Of a DNA stretch of 64,000 nt, positions 59,677 to 64,000 are shown piece by piece (position 1 is the first letter of the stretch; every line of letters starts with the position of its first letter). The stretch is from assembly GCA_038501195.1 (NCBI GenBank), contig JBBPUQ010000003.1, positions 4,308,501-4,372,500 on the forward strand, given 5' to 3'. This DNA is from Nemania diffusa. Its lineage: Eukaryota > Ascomycota > Sordariomycetes > Xylariales > Xylariaceae. The translations under genes and the position numbers were made by a program. The notes beneath the pieces were generated by a model. That model ran no database searches. It was not told the origin of the DNA and saw nothing but the letters and a program-made list of their open reading frames with translations.

Positions 59677-59984
59677 TGTTGGTGGAACTCTTCGTACGTA
59701 CGTACACAAGAGGATTCGGAGTAATCCGTGGGGTTTGGGGTCTGTTTCCAGGTCCTAAGGTTCTGTATTGATTCGTGTGTGTATTCTACAAAGGGAAGTA
59801 CGACCAGAAGGGTCGTACGCAGGTTATTTACATGTGTGTGTGCGTGGGACCTGTGGGTCCTGTGGATCCCAGTGGGTCCCTGTATTCCTTATCTATTCGG
59901 TTACCTGATAAGGGTCCTGGTTCAGGTCCTGGTCGTACGCACCTAGTGCGTACGTACAGGTCCTGTCAGGTCATTGGTCCAACA
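59677..59984 (-). repeat. 5' LTR of the intact copia element
   Basis: 308 bp, identical by eye to 54069-54376. It should contain the promoter for minus-strand transcription. Confidence 0.95.
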
Positions 59985-62747
59985 TATTTGTTAATTTATA
60001 TAATATTAATAATAATTTTATAATTAAAATTATATTTATTTTTTAATAAAAACTTAAATTTTTTTAAAGCTTAGTTATATAATTAATAATAATAACAAAA
60101 CTTTTTGATTTTTTAAAATATTAAAATGTTAATGTTATTATATTTAACTTTTTATAATAATTTTATAAATTTTTCTGTATAAAAATATTTAAATTAATAA
60201 TATAATTTTTAAAGCTTTTATTTTATAAAATAATCTACAGTTTTTATTTAGTTAATATTAAAAAACAAATGTTTTTATTTTTATATAATTAATACTATTA
60301 TATTATTTTGTTATATAATTATATTTTATATATTGTTAAAATAAATATATAGTTAATTTATATTTTATAACAATAGTAAAAATAAAATTAATATATTTAA
60401 AATATAAAATTTAATTGGTTTAATTAATATTAAAATTGTTATAATATTTATAGTTTTAAAACTTTTAATATTATTAAATCAAATTGCTATATTATTTAAA
60501 GTTTAATTTATTTATATAAAAAAGTTTTTTTATATAAAAGTTTTAGTTTAAACTTTTTTAATAGTTAAAACTTTTGCTATATTAATATTTTATAAAATAT
60601 TTTAATACTTTATATTATATTAACTGTTTAAATAAAAATTATTTAATATTAACGTTTAATTTTAAATATATATGTTTTTTTTTGTTATATAATAAAAATA
60701 TATTAAATCTATTAAAAATTAAACTGTTTTATTTTTAGTTTTAAAATTTAAGTCGTTATTAAATTTATTATTATATAAAAAGTTTTTATTACTTTTGTAG
60801 TTTAATATAAATATATTATACTTTTTATATAATAAAGCTTTTTATTTTAAAATATTATATATAATAAAATATTGCTTTTTTATTTTTGATTTTTTTTATT
60901 AGCTGTAATTAATAAATTAATAATTAAACTTTTTATAAATAAAACATTTTTTGTTATTTTTATTATTTTTATTATATAATTGTTATAGTTTTTAATAAAA
61001 AATTTTTTTAAAGCTATAATTGTATAATTATTTTAAATATTTAATATTATATTGTTTATTAATAAAATAAATATTTATTATATAATAATAATTTATTTTT
61101 TAATTAAAAAAAACTTGTAGTACTATTTATAAATTAAAAAACAAAGCTTTATATATAAATTTTTAACTAATTAAAACAAGTTTGAACTTAAATATATTAA
61201 AATATACTTATATAACTGTTATATAAAGTAGTATTTTTTTATAGTAGCTAAGTTTTAAAATATATTGTATAAATTAAAATTTATTAATTATAGTTTTTAA
61301 TATTTTAAATATTATTTTTATTAGATTATTTTATTTTATTTGTATAAAAGTAATAATAGTTTAGTTAATTTAATATTAATTATAATTAACTATTATATTA
61401 AAATAATTGTTAAACATTATATAAATTTTATTTTATTTATATATTAAATTAATATAGTTAAAATAGTACTGTTTAACTTTTTTTTTTAATATAAAAAAAA
61501 ATATTATATAGTATTGTTTTTTAATAATTTTAAATTAATAATATATCGAAATAAAAATTCGAACTTTATTATATAATATATTATATAGCTTATTGCTATA
61601 GTTTTAATTAAATTGTTATACTTTAATAAATATAGTAAATTAAGCTGTTTTAATTAAACTATTATAAATAATCTAAATAAAAAAAAGTTTATACAACTAA
61701 TTTTTATATATAAGTAAAAATATAAAATATGCAGTAAAAATCTCGAAAATAAATATAAGTTTTTAAGTTTTTATTTATATAAAAGAACTAAATATTTAAT
61801 TATTTATATTAAGCACTATATAGTATATTAATATTACTAGTTTTAGTATAACTAGTTATAGTACTAAAAAATCTATTTATATAACAAAAAGTTCTAATAT
61901 ATTTATTAGTATAAATATTAAAATTAGTACTATTTATATAAATATATTATTATTTAACTCGTTATTATTTTCGTTTTTATATTTTTTAAAAATATAAATA
62001 AACTTATTATTATATATTATACTATATAATCAAATATTTAAATTATATTTAACTATAATATTAAATTTTTATTTAAATATATAACTAATATTTATAAATA
62101 TAAATTTTGTTTATTTGTTAAAATCTATTGTAAATATTTATATAAGCTATTCGCTTTCGACTTTTAGTTATATATAATTATATAAATATTATACAAAATA
62201 TATTATTAATTTTATAAGTTCCGAAAAAATATTAAAATCAATAGTTATATTTTAATATTTTAAATCTATTTTTTTCTTTTAAATTTTTATTTAAATGTTG
62301 CTGCTTTTAGCTATATTTTTATATATAAAATTATTTTTATTATATAAAGCTGCTAAATTGTTATTTTAAACTTGTTTAGCTGCTGCAGCTGCTACTGCTA
62401 CTGCTGCTTTTATTATTAGTATTAATATAATTATAAAAAGTAAAAAAATAAAAGTTATAAAATAAATAAAATAGTCGAAAAAGTAAATATATAAAATAGT
62501 TTACAGTTTTATTGATTTTTATACAAAAGTTAACTAAACTATTACAAAAAAAACTTTAATTTTATAATAATTAAGCTTTGTTTGTTTAACAGTTAATTCA
62601 ATATATTTTCAACTAATCAACAAAAATAATAATCTATTTTTTATATATAAAAAAAAAAAATATAGTATAAAAGTTATTTTTAATAATAATTAGTTTCTAC
62701 TTTTTTACTTTATTAATTTATAATTATATTTTATAATTACTAATCAG

Positions 62748-62893
62748 TGTTAATAAAACTTATAAATCTTATAAATCTTAATAAGTCTTTGTATTTTTTA
62801 TTTATTCGGTTACTTAATAAAAGTCCTAGTCCAAATCCTAGTTATATACACTTAATACATATATACAAGTCCTGTCAAGTCATTAACTCAACA
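62748..62893 (-). repeat. LTR of the decayed copia copy (right), internally deleted
   Basis: 146 bp. The outer 12 bases (tgttaataaaac) and the inner 134 bases ending ctcaaca match the intact LTR; about 162 bp between them are missing. It is less mutated than the left LTR and keeps patches such as tcctgtcaagtcatt. In the minus-strand sense this is the 5' LTR. Confidence 0.8.
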
Positions 62894-62898
62894 TATAA

Positions 62899-64000
62899 TC
62901 TATTATTTTTAACAAAGTTAATAATAAATTTTTTAAATTTTTTACTTTAATATTAATTAAAAAAAGTTACTTTATTAATATATAAATTAAAGCTACTTTT
63001 TAATATTATAATATTTTTTATAATAAAATTAAAAGTAATAATATTAATAAAACAATTTATAAAAAAAATATTAACAAATTTATTAATAATAAAAATAATA
63101 TTATTTTTAAAAATTTCAATATATTTAAACTAGCTAATATTTTATTTAATAATATAAGTATTTTTTATTAAAACTTTATAATAAAAGTTAAAAATAATAT
63201 TTATTAAAACTTTTTTTTAATTAAAATTTATAACTTTGTTACTTTTAAAAATTCTTTTTTTAAATTATATATAATATTATATAATAACTTTAATTTTAAT
63301 AAATATATTTTTATTAATTATATATTTAAAACAAAAAATTAAAAAATTTATTATAAAATTAACACTATTTTAAATTTTTTTATTTAAATAATATTTTAAT
63401 ATAAAAATAATAAAGTTAATTTATTTAATATTATAGCTTTTTTTAAAAAGTTTAAAAATTATTTATATATTTACTTAGTTTATTTTTATTTTTTTAAAAA
63501 AAAAAAAAAAAAAAAAGCTTAAAACTTTATTTTTATAATTTTAACTGTTATTATTTATATAACTTTTTATATTTAATTATTGCTTATTTTGTTAACAATT
63601 TATTTTTATTTAATAAAACTTAAAAGTTATAACAATTTTTTATATTTATAAAAAGTAATACTATTTTATTAATTGTTAAATTAATATATATATTTTAAAT
63701 GCTATTAATATAAATAAAATTTATATTAATTTTTAATAAATATATAAAAAGTTATAAAAATATAAATAGTTATTTAAAAAAATATCTATTTATTAAATAG
63801 CTATTATTTTTTATTTAAATATATAATTAAAAAACTTTCGAAAAAAAAACTTTATAAAAACTAAAAAAATTTATTAATAAATTAAAATATATTAAAAAAA
63901 CTAATATATTAATAATATTATATTTAAAATTACTATTGCTATTTTATTTATTTTTAAATTTACTTTTAAAAAATTTATAAATAAAACTTATAATAAATTT
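62899..64000. repeat. AT-rich degraded DNA to the window end
   Basis: Same composition as 48935-51213, with an A run near 63497-63516. It probably continues the older sequence into which the decayed copia element inserted. No gene is seen. Confidence 0.65.

Larger units (their letters stand above)
54069..59984 (-). mobile_element. Intact Ty1/copia LTR retrotransposon (young copy)
   Basis: 5,916 bp with TG...CA-ended LTRs of 308 bp that look identical. The 5-bp target duplication tattt is at 54064-54068 and 59985-59989. A single uninterrupted Gag-Pol frame runs on the minus strand. The domain order protease, integrase, RT, RNase H defines copia. It sits inside a decayed copy of itself. Base composition is normal, with no C-to-T scars. 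About 60 CGTACG hexamers are present. The element appears complete and recent; mobility itself is not shown. Confidence 0.95.
51219..62893 (-). mobile_element. Decayed Ty1/copia element (older copy), interrupted by the young copy
   Basis: The flanks of the intact element are a C:G-to-T:A converted copy of that same element, in the same orientation. The left part 51219-54068 matches, position by position, the intact LTR and internal bases up to about 56918. The right part 59985-62893 continues from there to the LTR end. The target duplication tataa is at 51214-51218 and 62894-62898. Recognisable survivors include the GCTGC-rich stretch near 62385 (the Ala tract at the Gag N-terminus) and TTCGCTTTCGACTT near 62150. 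No frame survives. The family consensus can be read from the young copy. Confidence 0.9.

Noticed and set aside
62747..62950. 67-aa lysine/isoleucine-rich frame
   Set aside because: It is the mutated LTR of the decayed copia copy, not a gene.
1..64000. CRISPR arrays, operons, riboswitches, rRNA
   Set aside because: Nothing of this kind is present, and the gene structure is eukaryotic.

Overview
The window is nuclear DNA of a filamentous ascomycete (Pezizomycotina, most likely a Sordariomycete). The evidence is short GT-AG introns of about 48-155 bp with CTAAC/CTGAC branch points, a HET-domain gene, a UstYa-family gene, a STE11/MST11-type MAPKKK, a C:G-to-T:A degraded (RIP-like) retrotransposon, and AT blocks above about 90% A+T next to normal gene-bearing DNA. 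I cannot name the species.

From 1 to about 34.5 kb the window is gene-bearing. In order it holds the 3' part of a sorting nexin (SNX41, +), a five-exon V-ATPase proteolipid gene with a 13-bp micro-exon (-), a hAT-like MITE, a HET-domain gene (+), a GPI-anchored-type aspartic protease (+), DNA ligase I (CDC9, -) divergent from a mitochondrial hydroxyacyl-thioester dehydratase (HTD2-like, +), a PH+LRR protein of about 1,107 aa (-), the MAPKKK STE11 (+) and a disordered protein of unknown function (-). Housekeeping and signalling genes dominate, and most gene models close exactly in phase across their introns.

From 34.5 to 48.9 kb the window is gene-poor accessory DNA. It holds a TA-flanked MITE, a five-exon UstYa-like (DUF3328) gene with both HxxHC motifs, a broken Gfo/Idh/MocA oxidoreductase, a four-exon Baeyer-Villiger-type flavin monooxygenase, and another TA-flanked, RIP-scarred MITE. 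This looks like a small set of secondary-metabolism tailoring genes with no visible backbone enzyme or precursor peptide.

From 48.9 kb to the end is an AT-rich block. Inside it sits a decayed Ty1/copia element (51219-62893, TSD tataa). Into that element an intact copy of the same family (54069-59984, TSD tattt) has inserted in the same orientation. The young copy has two 308-bp LTRs that read as identical and one uninterrupted 1,664-codon Gag-Pol frame on the minus strand. It carries about 60 copies of the palindrome CGTACG, in all three codon phases and in the LTRs. That density is the oddest sequence-level signal in the window.
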